Source of the DNA: Planctomycetota bacterium
GTDB taxonomy: Bacteria > Planctomycetota > UBA8742 > UBA2392
Direction: 5' to 3'
Assembly: GCA_019912315.1 (NCBI GenBank)
Contig: JAIOJA010000076.1
Location: 104,394 to 168,393, forward strand
Length of the DNA stretch: 64,000 nt
This document shows positions 33,004-41,630 of the stretch, piece after piece. Position 1 is the first letter of the stretch, and each line of letters opens with the position of its first letter. A program made the position numbers and the translations under genes. Under the pieces are notes generated by a model. The model was not told the origin of the DNA. It worked only from the letters and a program-made list of their open reading frames with translations, and made no database searches.

Positions 33004-35169
33004 TCAACGACGTGGTCGCCCAATGCCGAAAGTCAGCGCCAGGGCGACCGTGCCGGCCGACAACAGAAAACACAGCAGGTAGATCACGCCGGGCCCCGGG
33101 TCGGGGGTCAGGAGTGTGCGCCCGTTTGTCGCCCGTTGCACCAGGTAGCGCCGCAGCTCCCGGGCGCGCGGGCCCGCCGAACCATATCCGTGCCGCAGGT
33201 CCGTGGTCAGTGCGATCATCAGTTCCGGCGCGGAGGGGGGCGCGTCCAGCATATTTTTGAGGCGCGGGCCCTGGATGTTGGCGTCGATCAAACGCAGTTG
33301 GACAAGCAGCGGCCGGCGCTCGCTGGCGGCGTAGTCGCTGAAGGCCTCATCGAGGCGCGGGAAAGGCGCGACGCCGTCGTGTTCCAGTATCTCGCGCTCG
33401 AGGCGCAGCGAATCCTCGTGCGCGGGCTCGATCAGAAAGCTGGCAATGGCGGCGTCGCGGGCGGTGTCATAGTCAGGTGCGCCTTCGGTGTGTATCAGCG
33501 CGTTGATATCCTTGCGGTATGTCGCGCCGTCGGCATCAAGCCCCAGTGCTTGCGCGCGCATGACGACGGTTTCGAAGTCGTCACGCGCGGCGTGGCGGGC
33601 CTGGTGGTCCGGGGCGGCGAGAATACGTTCGAACGCGGCGCGCACGGGGTCCGAATGCCCGGACTGCGCCGCGATTGCCACCGGCGCCAGCAGCAGTAGT
33701 GTCAGCGCCGCAGCGCGGATCAGCCCTGTGTCCAGGCTGCGCGGGCGCCGGTACAGGGAGCCCATCCACATCAGCGCGAACGCGACCGCGAAGCCCGCCA
33801 GCATGATGCTGTACTCGCGGCGTGTCAGCGCCACGGCGACGACTGTCGCCAGCAGCAACGGGCGCACGACCCGAAAGGCGAGCGTCAGGTACAGGCGCTC
33901 CAACCAGGGGCGCGAGCTTTCAAACGCCACGGAAACCACCCGCATACCCGCGCCCGCGCGCCGTGCCATGGTGATACGGATTACCGCCAGCAGCGCGGGC
34001 ATGACCGTCAACAGCGGCAGGTAGGCGTCTTCCGTCCCTATCAGCAGGCTTGCTGCCAGGGTCGCTACGCACACACCCGCGCCCAGATACCCGAAGCGCG
34101 CGGCGCTTGAGTTCCAGTCGCGCGGCAGCAGACGTCGTGCCCCAAGCATCGCGCCCGCGCCAAACGCGCAGCTCAGGGCGACCAGAAAGCACCAGCCCAG
34201 CGTGATCTGTCGCGAGCTCGGGCGCCAGTTGTCCGCCCAGCCCTGAAAAAGCTCCGGGCCCAGCATCGGCACGACATCCAGCAGCAGCACACCCGGCGCC
34301 GCGTGTGCGGGTTCAGGCACGATACCCTGTCGGTAACAGACCGCGCTCAACAGCAGCAGCCCGCTCAAGCCCGCCAGCACCATCAGAAACGTCATGCCCG
34401 CGACCAGGATGCGCGCCTCACGTCCCACACCGGCGCGCTTCGGCATACCGCGCCCGCCCGCGGTAATCACACCCGTTTGCGCCCCCAGCGCCAGCATGGC
34501 CGCAGCCGAGGCGTCACCCCAGAAGCCCATCGACCACAGGGCGTTGAGGCGCACGGGCGCGGCCATGGCCGCCAGTGCCCCCGCACCGGGCATGGAATAG
34601 CCGACCAGCAGGGCCAGCAGCATCAGCGCCATGATCAGGGCCAGCAGCCACCCCGCCAGCCAGCTCAAGCCCGCTAGGCGTCGGCGCCGGGCGAACAGCA
34701 GCAGAATCAGTGTCAACAGCCCGACACTGCCCATGCCCCACCACACCGACGGCGTGACTACCCCGTGCCAGGCCGTCGAGTACGTTGTCAGCTCGCGGGA
34801 CTGGTAAGCCAGTGCCCCCGCCGGAACCCCGTAAAGGGCCTCTTGAAACAGCCAGCCCGCCGCGCGCACTCCGACTACCAGCAACACGACCGCAATCACG
34901 ACGCGGATCAGGGCCTGTACGGTCTGAAGGGATTCCCGCCCGGCCTCGCGATGATCGAGCCTTCCCGTGGCAAGGGCCAGGCGAATCAGCGGGCCCCCGA
35001 GCAGCAGCACCAGTCCGGCGACCGCGGGCAGGAACAGTGCCCCGTGTGTCAGAATGCCGCGCGTCACCATGAACGGCGCGCCCATGACCAGCAGCACAAG
35101 CAGCGTGGTCATGATAAAACCGGCGCGGCTGTGCCAGCGGGCGTGGCTGTACTCGCGGATCGGGGACAT
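33004..35169 (-). CDS. Large polytopic membrane protein of unknown function
   Basis: A 721-residue protein with about twelve hydrophobic segments over residues 1-510, then a mostly helical soluble domain (about 515-690), then a final transmembrane helix and an Arg-rich end. It resembles no family I recognise. The ATG at 35169 is preceded by GGGG. The gene lies 47 bases upstream of the acyl-CoA dehydrogenase and could be co-transcribed with it. Confidence 0.75.
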   Translation of the reverse strand: MSPIREYSHARWHSRAGFIMTTLLVLLVMGAPFMVTRGILTHGALFLPAVAGLVLLLGGPLIRLALATGRLDHREAGRESLQTVQALIRVVIAVVLLVVGVRAAGWLFQEALYGVPAGALAYQSRELTTYSTAWHGVVTPSVWWGMGSVGLLTLILLLFARRRRLAGLSWLAGWLLALIMALMLLALLVGYSMPGAGALAAMAAPVRLNALWSMGFWGDASAAAMLALGAQTGVITAGGRGMPKRAGVGREARILVAGMTFLMVLAGLSGLLLLSAVCYRQGIVPEPAHAAPGVLLLDVVPMLGPELFQGWADNWRPSSRQITLGWCFLVALSCAFGAGAMLGARRLLPRDWNSSAARFGYLGAGVCVATLAASLLIGTEDAYLPLLTVMPALLAVIRITMARRAGAGMRVVSVAFESSRPWLERLYLTLAFRVVRPLLLATVVAVALTRREYSIMLAGFAVAFALMWMGSLYRRPRSLDTGLIRAAALTLLLLAPVAIAAQSGHSDPVRAAFERILAAPDHQARHAARDDFETVVMRAQALGLDADGATYRKDINALIHTEGAPDYDTARDAAIASFLIEPAHEDSLRLEREILEHDGVAPFPRLDEAFSDYAASERRPLLVQLRLIDANIQGPRLKNMLDAPPSAPELMIALTTDLRHGYGSAGPRARELRRYLVQRATNGRTLLTPDPGPGVIYLLCFLLSAGTVALALTFGIGRPRR

Positions 35170-35523
35170 GCCCCGATGATCGGTGTTGGACACGAACGGC
35201 GCAATGGACCGCCGCAAGCCAGCCGGAGCATTTGCCGTTTTCAGGTGTCGGGGGCCGATGGCGGAAGGTCCAAGCCCGAAAAAGTAGCGAGCCCCCGTTT
35301 TAACTCCGCGACTTCGGTTCTGGGCGCCGACGGCATCAGCCTCGGGTACCAGGTGGTCCGCCACATGTGCAAACTGGAAAGCGCAAAGACCTAAGAGGAC
35401 GCCAGCGACGTGCACTCACTTGCCATCGGCCACGACATCACGGGCATCAGCGCGTTCGGGTAGTGGTTGGAACCTCCGTGACCAGTTTGCGTCCAATCTC
35501 GGTCGGCCATCTGAGGGCACGAA
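35170..35523. other. Divergent intergenic region with ECF promoter
   Basis: This is a 354-base gap between a minus-strand membrane protein and a plus-strand lipoprotein. Its right end holds an ECF-type promoter (listed separately). The rest has no convincing frame or repeat, apart from a TTTTCAGGTGTCGGGG half-arm near 35240 like the 31690 repeat. Confidence 0.5.
35469..35493 (+). promoter_or_regulatory. ECF-sigma promoter, GGAAC-N16-CGTC
   Basis: GGAAC at 35469-35473, a 16-base spacer and CGTC at 35490-35493 match the canonical RpoE-type promoter. Transcription would begin near 35500, about 24 bases before the lipoprotein ATG. It may be read by the ECF sigma factor encoded at 20051-20602, which is an inference. 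Confidence 0.6.
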
Positions 35524-36120
35524 ATGCGCACCTATCTATGCCTGTTGCTCGCCCTGGCGCTGCTGGTGTCTGGCGGCTGCGAGCGCAACCAGGCCAACAG
35601 TTCCACGCCCGAATCGACGCTCGTGCAGCGTTACCTCGACGAAGTCAATAGCGACGAGGACGCCCGGCACGTCGCGTCGTTCAGCCCGCCGAACTTTCCC
35701 GGCGTGTTCCGGTTCAGCATCCCGAACAATTCCGATGACTTCCGTGAACGCTGGTGCGTCGATGGCAAATTCGTAGCGAAAGACGAAGTCGCGCCTCTGG
35801 CGTTGCAGTCGCGCGGCTGGGCCAAACTCGACCAGGCCCAGCGCATGGCCCTCGCAGTTGAATGGATCGAAGCCACCGAGACCGCCCTGCTTCAGAAAGA
35901 ACCTGCCGGGTTTCCCAGCCAGGGCGCGGAGCCCATCACGTTTACCGCACCCGAAAAACAAACCCTGCCAAATGGCGACCTGGTGATCACCGGCTGGCAG
36001 CAGCGCGTGGTTGATTTCGGAGCGGCGGGCGGCACGCGGTACTTTGTATCCGGCAAATGGGTGTTCACGGCGTCCGGTGCCATGTCGGCAACCTGGGGTG
36101 CCGAACACTTCGCGAGGTAG
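35524..36120 (+). CDS. Lipoprotein of unknown function with ECF promoter
   Basis: A 198-residue protein with lipobox LVSGGC at residues 15-20. The mature part has a beta-rich C-terminus and no recognised domain. GAGGG precedes the ATG. The ECF-type promoter upstream suggests envelope-stress induction. Confidence 0.75.
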   Translation: MRTYLCLLLALALLVSGGCERNQANSSTPESTLVQRYLDEVNSDEDARHVASFSPPNFPGVFRFSIPNNSDDFRERWCVDGKFVAKDEVAPLALQSRGWAKLDQAQRMALAVEWIEATETALLQKEPAGFPSQGAEPITFTAPEKQTLPNGDLVITGWQQRVVDFGAAGGTRYFVSGKWVFTASGAMSATWGAEHFAR

Positions 36121-36161
36121 CGAACCCCCGGCTACCTAGTCTCTTCCTTCTTGTTGGAACC

Positions 36162-36219
36162 AAAAAGGGGGCAGGCTTCCAAGTTCCAATTCAACAACGG
36201 AGCAAGGCTGCCCCCTTTT
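36162..36219. terminator. Bidirectional terminator with alternative hairpin
   Basis: AAAAGGGGGCAGGCTT (36163-36178) pairs with AAGGCTGCCCCCTTTT (36204-36219), leaving T runs on both strands between two convergent genes. A second overlapping hairpin, TTGGAAC (36154-36160) with GTTCCAA (36183-36189), cannot coexist with the first, so two alternative folds are possible. Confidence 0.8.
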
Positions 36220-36263
36220 AGTTGGCCGCCGTAGCGGCGTTGGCACCGTGTTGGATTGAGACT

Positions 36264-37466
36264 TCACCTGGGTACGGCCGGAGTGCCTTCGTTGCCAGTT
36301 AGCTGCAACGGGACTTTGTTGACGGCGTGACTGAGACGTAGTTGATACAACTCGTCCAGCAGTTTCTTGAATTCTTCCTCGCGGGCGACGATCTCGGTTA
36401 CGTCGGTAACGACGCCGACGTAACCCATTAGTTTCCCGTGCTCATCATACTGGTAGCTCCAGTCACCGCGGGTGTCGATCTCCCGCCCGCTCTTGGTTAG
36501 GTTGCGGGCGAAAAACGCCATCGGCTCCACGGGGTTGACTATCCACTGCCTCAAGAGCGGCTCGAGTTCGTGGCGGATATTCTCGTGTTTCTTGAAGTAC
36601 CATACCGGCTTGCCGACCAACTCTCCTTCGTCGTACTCCATCATCTTGTGGAGCGCCTTGTTCGCAAAGGTGATGATGCCGTCGGGGCCGAACTCCTCCA
36701 CGCCATAGGGAAGGGCGTCCATCAGCGATCGGTAGCGCTCTTCGCTCTGCCGCAACGCCCTTTCGACTGTGATCAGTCGCGTGGCGTCGGTAAGGCACAA
36801 TAGCAACCGGTCGCCCTCGATTCGCTGGATGCTGCCCAGGAACTTGCGGGCACCTTCTACTTCACACAGCAGTCCGTCCATGCCCTCTGCGCGAGATGCG
36901 GCGATGGCAAACAGCTTTTCAGGCGAGCCCAGGCGCTCGCCGTTATGGTCGGTAAACTGGAAGCCGAACTCACTGATGCCGCGCGACAGAAGGTGTTCCG
37001 CTGGGCGGCCAAGCAAAACCGCCGCACGTTGGTTGATGTACTCAATGACCCCAGCGGCAATCACGACCACGCCCACAGGCAGGGCGGCAAGCAGGCGCCC
37101 ATGCTCTGGTGATGCGCCGGCGGCCCGGAAACGCGCATCCAGGGCGGCGACCAGCGAGTCCAGGTCCACCGCCTGCCAGCCGGCCCCAATCAGCTCTGTC
37201 ATCGGCATCTTCGCGGCGGACGCAAGAAACTGGCGCAGCCCAGGTTGCCTGGCCAGTTTGTACCGGCGGACGATGCTGCCTGGTCTGGACATTGGACCCA
37301 GAACGTTGGATTGCATCGGCAGAGAGGCGTTGGTGCGAAGGACGACTTCAAAGCGCGCATCCGGGTCAACGAAGCTTCTCACGAGCCAGATGCTAAGCGC
37401 ATGGTCGATCGAAATAGGCGAAGTTGTGAACCACAGCACGGGAGCCCCGCTTGACTGTTGACGCAA
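36264..37466 (-). CDS. PAS-domain signalling protein without output domain
   Basis: A 400-residue protein. Residues 1-115 are unassigned. Two PAS domains follow at about 120-230 and 245-365, with ALPYGVEEFGPDGIITFANKAL and a PAC-like GYVGVVTDVTEIVAREEE segment. No kinase, GGDEF or HTH domain is present, so it probably acts through a partner. The start appears to be TTG at 37466; the upstream region is short of good ribosome-binding sites. It is divergent from the surface-protein gene. Confidence 0.78.
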   Translation of the reverse strand: MRQQSSGAPVLWFTTSPISIDHALSIWLVRSFVDPDARFEVVLRTNASLPMQSNVLGPMSRPGSIVRRYKLARQPGLRQFLASAAKMPMTELIGAGWQAVDLDSLVAALDARFRAAGASPEHGRLLAALPVGVVVIAAGVIEYINQRAAVLLGRPAEHLLSRGISEFGFQFTDHNGERLGSPEKLFAIAASRAEGMDGLLCEVEGARKFLGSIQRIEGDRLLLCLTDATRLITVERALRQSEERYRSLMDALPYGVEEFGPDGIITFANKALHKMMEYDEGELVGKPVWYFKKHENIRHELEPLLRQWIVNPVEPMAFFARNLTKSGREIDTRGDWSYQYDEHGKLMGYVGVVTDVTEIVAREEEFKKLLDELYQLRLSHAVNKVPLQLTGNEGTPAVPR

Positions 37467-37556
37467 ATCGTACGATCCACCGAGGCTGAGTCAACAGCGG
37501 CAATTTTGCGAACTTTATCGGCATCAGTGTCTTCTGAGAGAGCCCCGGTCAACATT

Positions 37557-37589
37557 GGATGCTGAATCGACTGGGGATGCTGAATCGAC
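37557..37589. repeat. Two 15-bp direct repeats, possible operator
   Basis: GGATGCTGAATCGAC occurs twice with a 3-base gap, followed 11 bases later by a 7-base inverted repeat. The arrangement is like a two-site operator between two divergent genes. Confidence 0.5.
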
Positions 37590-37787
37590 GGTCGCATGCG
37601 TTGCATCACATATGCAACGGCTGCCTCGTCAGCAGAATCCGCAAGGGTCTATAGTGTCACGGAGAAGTCATGGCTACGCGCACATTGTCATACACGCCTC
37701 GGCGTGGGCTTTTCAATTGCCCAAACCACACAAGCACCGGATTCTGTCGAGTCGTCGTCATTGCACACATTCAATATCCACGATTTC

Positions 37788-37805
37788 AAAAAAAAGGGGG
37801 GGGGG
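37788..37805 (+). other. A8G10 homopolymer tract abutting a start codon
   Basis: Eight A followed by ten G end exactly at the ATG at 37806. The G run can serve as the ribosome-binding site. Slippage would change spacing from the ATG or, if translation starts upstream, the reading frame. Confidence 0.7.
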
Positions 37806-39788
37806 ATGAGGTATCTGATTGTTGCCGCACTCGCGGCGCTGGTTTGTGGCGTGGCGTATGCGCAACCCAGTCACGACTGGACCCAGACGGTTGCGACTTC
37901 GGGAGTCAGCGAGACCGTCGATGACGCCGGCGTTGATTCGTCGAACCGCGTTGCGGTTTTTATCTATGATTACGATTCTTCAACGACCACCAGTTCATGT
38001 CAGGTCAGGCAGTACAGTTCGACGGGCACCCTGAACTGGACCTTCCCGATAACTGTCAGCGGCGCAACGGACATCTATCCCAACGCCCTCGTCGTGGACC
38101 CAAACGGTGCCATTTACGTTTCATTCGAGAGCGAAGACGGGTTCAACTACCAGGACTACCTCCTCAAGCTCAACAGCGCCGGGCAGGAGCAGTGGCGCGT
38201 TACCACCTCGTTCTCCGCGTACGTCCTATTGGTGGATGCGAGCGGAAACGTGATCGCAGTGGACGATGATGTTGAATCGTACAATCCCGCCAACGGCAAC
38301 AGCAACTGGACCTACTCAACCGGCGGCTACTTCGAGGCGGCCGCCATTGGCAGTTCCGGTACGATCCATGTTGCCTGGACCTATTTCGGCAGTGTTAAGC
38401 AACTCGGCATTTCGCTGCTGGACCCCGCCAACGGCAACGAGCTGCAGACCAGCGGTGCGCCACAGTCCTTCGGCGACGCGTCCGTTTCCCAGTTGATCGC
38501 CGCGCCTTCCGGTGAAACCTACCTGATCGGCACGGTTGAAAACGCGACGAACCCGTCAAACACGGACGTCGCGATCTGGCGCTACACCAGCACGGCCACA
38601 CTTCAGACGTTCGCCCAGTATCCCACGGCGAACAACGACGGCGCGTATGTCGCACAAGCGATTCGCACGTCGTCAGGCCAGATCATCGCTGTCGGAGCAA
38701 CTTACGACGCGACCTACAACAACAATTCTGCAGTCTGGGCGTTTGACTCGGCCGCGAACCTGATGTGGTCGGTACGCAACACGTCCGCGAACTATGAATT
38801 CTTTGAGGCGGTCTTTGTCCACTCGACGCAGGGCATTATCGCGGCCGGCGGGCGCTATCCGAACAGCGGTGGTCCAACCGTCGGTCAGATGCGGTCCTAC
38901 GCGCCGTCCAACGGCGCGGTGAACTGGTCAAGCGACCTGACAGCGGCCGGGGCCAATCCAGTTGTCTATCGTGTGCTCGGGCTCAGCAACAACGATCTGG
39001 TTATCGCGGGAGACGCGGACAGCTCCAGCAGCGCGCACTCGGAGGCCGTTGTCAGCCGCTACAACTTCTCCGGCGGGTCCACGCCGGCGTTGCAGATCAA
39101 TACCCCCAGCCTGTCCAACGGCCAGGTTGGCGTCTCGTACAGTGACACCATCACCGCGACCGCAAGCGGAGGCGCGACCGGGCCTTACACATGGTCGTTC
39201 GGCGCGGGTACACCGCCACCGGGCCTGACACTGAGCGGCACGACCCTTAGCGCAACATTCGCGGGGATGCCCACGACGGCCAACACCTACGTGTTCGACG
39301 TGACGATCACCAACGGCAGCGTCTCGGACACGGAAACATACACCGTGACGATCACGGGCGCGGGCGTGCTAACCATCACCACCACCTCGGTTGGCGCCGC
39401 CACCGTCGGCTCGTCCTATTCCGCAACGATCAACTCGATCGGCGGCACCGGCGCCCACGCATGGTCAATCACCATGGGTACATTGCCGGCCGGTCTGACG
39501 CTTGGCGCGGGTCCCGGATCAAGCACCACGATCAGCGGCACGCCAACGGCAGCTACTACCGTCGTGCTCAGGGTCTCGGTGACGGACAGCAGTTTAACAC
39601 CGCAGACAACGTTTCAGGACCTGACGCTGGTCATTAACCCGGCAGGCGGGAACGGCAACGGCAATGACAGCAGCGGCAACGACTCGAACTGCTCAACCAG
39701 CGGTTCGAGCTCCCTCGCCTGGCTGGTTGCCCTGCTGCTCATCGTCGGCGTTTGGACAAGCCGAAGACTGAAGCGCGACCACCGCTAA
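37806..39788 (+). CDS. Surface protein with PQQ-like propeller and Ig-like domains
   Basis: A 660-residue exported protein with signal peptide MRYLIVAALAALVCGVAYAQ. Residues 20-420 form a beta-propeller-like region (PQQ/quinoprotein-like). Two Ig-like He_PIG domains follow, each ending in the GxPTxA pattern (SGTPTAAT, AGMPTTANT). The C-terminus has a Cys, a hydrophobic helix (SSSLAWLVALLLIVGVW) and a basic tail, like a MYXO-CTERM/JDVT-CTERM sorting signal; that resemblance is inference. Probably outer-surface exposed. Upstream sits an A8G10 tract. Confidence 0.75.
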   Translation: MRYLIVAALAALVCGVAYAQPSHDWTQTVATSGVSETVDDAGVDSSNRVAVFIYDYDSSTTTSSCQVRQYSSTGTLNWTFPITVSGATDIYPNALVVDPNGAIYVSFESEDGFNYQDYLLKLNSAGQEQWRVTTSFSAYVLLVDASGNVIAVDDDVESYNPANGNSNWTYSTGGYFEAAAIGSSGTIHVAWTYFGSVKQLGISLLDPANGNELQTSGAPQSFGDASVSQLIAAPSGETYLIGTVENATNPSNTDVAIWRYTSTATLQTFAQYPTANNDGAYVAQAIRTSSGQIIAVGATYDATYNNNSAVWAFDSAANLMWSVRNTSANYEFFEAVFVHSTQGIIAAGGRYPNSGGPTVGQMRSYAPSNGAVNWSSDLTAAGANPVVYRVLGLSNNDLVIAGDADSSSSAHSEAVVSRYNFSGGSTPALQINTPSLSNGQVGVSYSDTITATASGGATGPYTWSFGAGTPPPGLTLSGTTLSATFAGMPTTANTYVFDVTITNGSVSDTETYTVTITGAGVLTITTTSVGAATVGSSYSATINSIGGTGAHAWSITMGTLPAGLTLGAGPGSSTTISGTPTAATTVVLRVSVTDSSLTPQTTFQDLTLVINPAGGNGNGNDSSGNDSNCSTSGSSSLAWLVALLLIVGVWTSRRLKRDHR

Positions 39789-39806
39789 ACTCGGCAGGTG
39801 CAGGAG

Positions 39807-39845
39807 AATCAGGGGGCCGCAAATGCGGCCCCCTGATTCTTTCTC
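39807..39845 (+). terminator. Terminator of the surface-protein gene
   Basis: A perfect 14-base stem, AATCAGGGGGCCGC/GCGGCCCCCTGATT, with an AAAT loop and a CTTTCTC tail lies 19 bases after the stop. Confidence 0.9.
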
Positions 39846-40009
39846 ACCGGCAACACCGAGGACCCACAGATGGGTCAGGTATACCCCTCATGTTGCGCCG
39901 GGCGCGTTGGGGCCGGAGCCCGAAAAGGTGCCTGCGCCTGACGGTTTGGTGACACAATGCACCTCGCCCTTGCTATCGTGGCGGCACTGGGCAGGGAGGT
40001 TGTTCAATC

Positions 40010-41488
40010 GTGCGTACCCTTTCACTCGCTTGCGCGGCGCTGCTGTTGTTTTCGCTCTGCGTCGCGGCCCAGGACCCGGCCAACGCCGCGTTGCTTTCCG
40101 ACAAAGAAGCCAAGAACCGCGTCGAAGGCGCGCGCCGCATGGTGCAGGCCGGCGACAAGAAATCCATCAAAGCGCTGCTGGAAGCCCTGGTGGTCGAGCG
40201 CGACGGCTGGGCCGGGCGCGAAATGGGTTTGACGCTCGCGGAACTTAGGGGCGCGGAAGGTCTGAGCGCCGCTGAGAAAGAAGTGCTCGCCTGCAAGAAG
40301 CCCGAGGAAATGTTCGCGGCGTACTGGGCCCTGAACGGGCTGGCACAGGGCGGCACGCCGGAAGCCACGGCGACGCTGAAATTCGCACTCGAAAAGGGGC
40401 ACAAGAAAGACGTCAGCCTGCGCGCCTGTGCCTTCGAGGCCATCGGCGAATCCGGGCGCACCGAGTTGGCCGAGCTCGTGCTGGCACCGGTCAGCAACTA
40501 CAAGCTTGAGGATGACAGCGGCAACGTGTTTGAGAACCTGGCCGCCATCACGGCCGTGCGCAAGCTCTGCCCGGAAGGCGACGACCGCGCAGCGCAGAAG
40601 CCGTATCTGGACGCGCTGATCCGCGTGCTGGACCACAGCCAGGACGACCGCATCAAGTATTTCGCGGCGCTGGGTTTGAGCCGCATCACGGGCCAGCCGG
40701 CATACCTGAGCGGCTCCTGGTGGCGGGACTGGCTGCTGAACGGCCAGGGCGGCGACGGCGAGGCCAAGCAGGGCAAGACGGTTGCTTTCTTCGATGCGAT
40801 CGCCGTCGGCACGCGCGTGGTGTTCGTGATTGACATCAGCGGCAGCATGGAGTGGCCGGCGGACATGGATTTCAGACGCGACCCGGTCACCGGCAAAGGC
40901 AAGGAGGGCGGCCCGGATTACAGCCAGGTGAAGACCAAGCTCGATCTGGCGAAGGTAGAGCTGCTGTGGACCTTGCAGCATTTGCCTGAGGACTACTACT
41001 TCAACATAGTCGTCTACTCGTCCGAGCACCGCCTGATTGATGAAGCGGAAACCGAGCTGATCCAGGCCACGGAGGAAAACAAGCGCAAGATGAGCATCCA
41101 CGTGCTTGGGCTGAAGGCCAACGGCGGCACGAACATTCACGGTTCACTGAAGCGCTCTTTCGGCGTGCTGCGCAAGGGCAAGTTGAAGGACGACCCGGCG
41201 CTCGACCCCAAGGCGATGCTTGAGGGGGCGGACACGATTTTCTTCCTGACCGACGGCTTTCCCAGCTGGAGCGACGACAGCACGGCCCAGGGTTACGTAC
41301 ACCCGAAGTGGGGCAGCATCGGCAACGGCTACTACGTGCAGGAAGACGCGATCCTCGGCGACATTGCGCGGATGAACACGTTTAGAAAAGTCGTGATTCA
41401 CGCGATTGCTGTCGGCAAAGACGCCGCCCACGAGCTGATGGAAAAACTCGCCGAGCAGAACCACGGCAAGTACGTTAATCGTGGATAG
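40010..41488 (+). CDS. HEAT-repeat protein with von Willebrand A domain
   Basis: A 492-residue protein with a signal peptide (1-20). Residues 25-250 have HEAT-like helical repeats, and a vWA domain follows with the MIDAS motif DISGS near residue 276 and a TDG motif further on. It may bind a metal-dependent partner in the periplasm. The start codon is GTG with GGGAGG about 10 bases before. The next gene encodes a pseudouridine synthase; a repeat lies between. Confidence 0.8.
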   Translation: MRTLSLACAALLLFSLCVAAQDPANAALLSDKEAKNRVEGARRMVQAGDKKSIKALLEALVVERDGWAGREMGLTLAELRGAEGLSAAEKEVLACKKPEEMFAAYWALNGLAQGGTPEATATLKFALEKGHKKDVSLRACAFEAIGESGRTELAELVLAPVSNYKLEDDSGNVFENLAAITAVRKLCPEGDDRAAQKPYLDALIRVLDHSQDDRIKYFAALGLSRITGQPAYLSGSWWRDWLLNGQGGDGEAKQGKTVAFFDAIAVGTRVVFVIDISGSMEWPADMDFRRDPVTGKGKEGGPDYSQVKTKLDLAKVELLWTLQHLPEDYYFNIVVYSSEHRLIDEAETELIQATEENKRKMSIHVLGLKANGGTNIHGSLKRSFGVLRKGKLKDDPALDPKAMLEGADTIFFLTDGFPSWSDDSTAQGYVHPKWGSIGNGYYVQEDAILGDIARMNTFRKVVIHAIAVGKDAAHELMEKLAEQNHGKYVNRG

Positions 41489-41560
41489 GTGTTTGGTGCT
41501 TAGTGTCTGGTGTTCGGTGAAAACCAGTTTCCAAACACTGAACACTGAACACTGAACACC
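41489..41560. repeat. Inverted repeat of GTGTTCAGT-type words
   Basis: The left arm (about 41489-41520) contains GTGTTTGGTG and GTCTGGTGTTCGG words; the right arm (41531-41560) iterates ACTGAACACTGAACACTG. They pair imperfectly across a loop of about 10 bases. A single-arm relative lies at 905-945. Confidence 0.8.
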
Positions 41561-41630
41561 ACCCCTGTCGCCTGAAACTCAATCTCGTATACATGGCGCA
41601 ACTTCGGCGGGAGCCGATGTGGAGACAGCC

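Larger units (their letters stand above)
37467..37805. other. Divergent intergenic region with repeats and palindrome
   Basis: This 339-base gap holds two tandem copies of GGATGCTGAATCGAC (37557-37571 and 37575-37589, 18-base period). Close by is the palindrome GTTGCAT-CACAT-ATGCAAC (37600-37618). The final part is an A8G10 tract directly before the start codon. A longer in-frame extension of the downstream gene through this stretch is open, but the signal peptide begins at 37806. Confidence 0.55.

Noticed and set aside
31196..33082. A 628-residue plus-strand frame
   Set aside because: It runs antisense across the kinase start, the hairpin repeat and the acyl-CoA dehydrogenase, all of which have strong support.
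37596..37805. 70-residue N-terminal extension of the surface protein
   Set aside because: A clear signal peptide starts at 37806, and the extension crosses direct repeats, a palindrome and an A8G10 tract.
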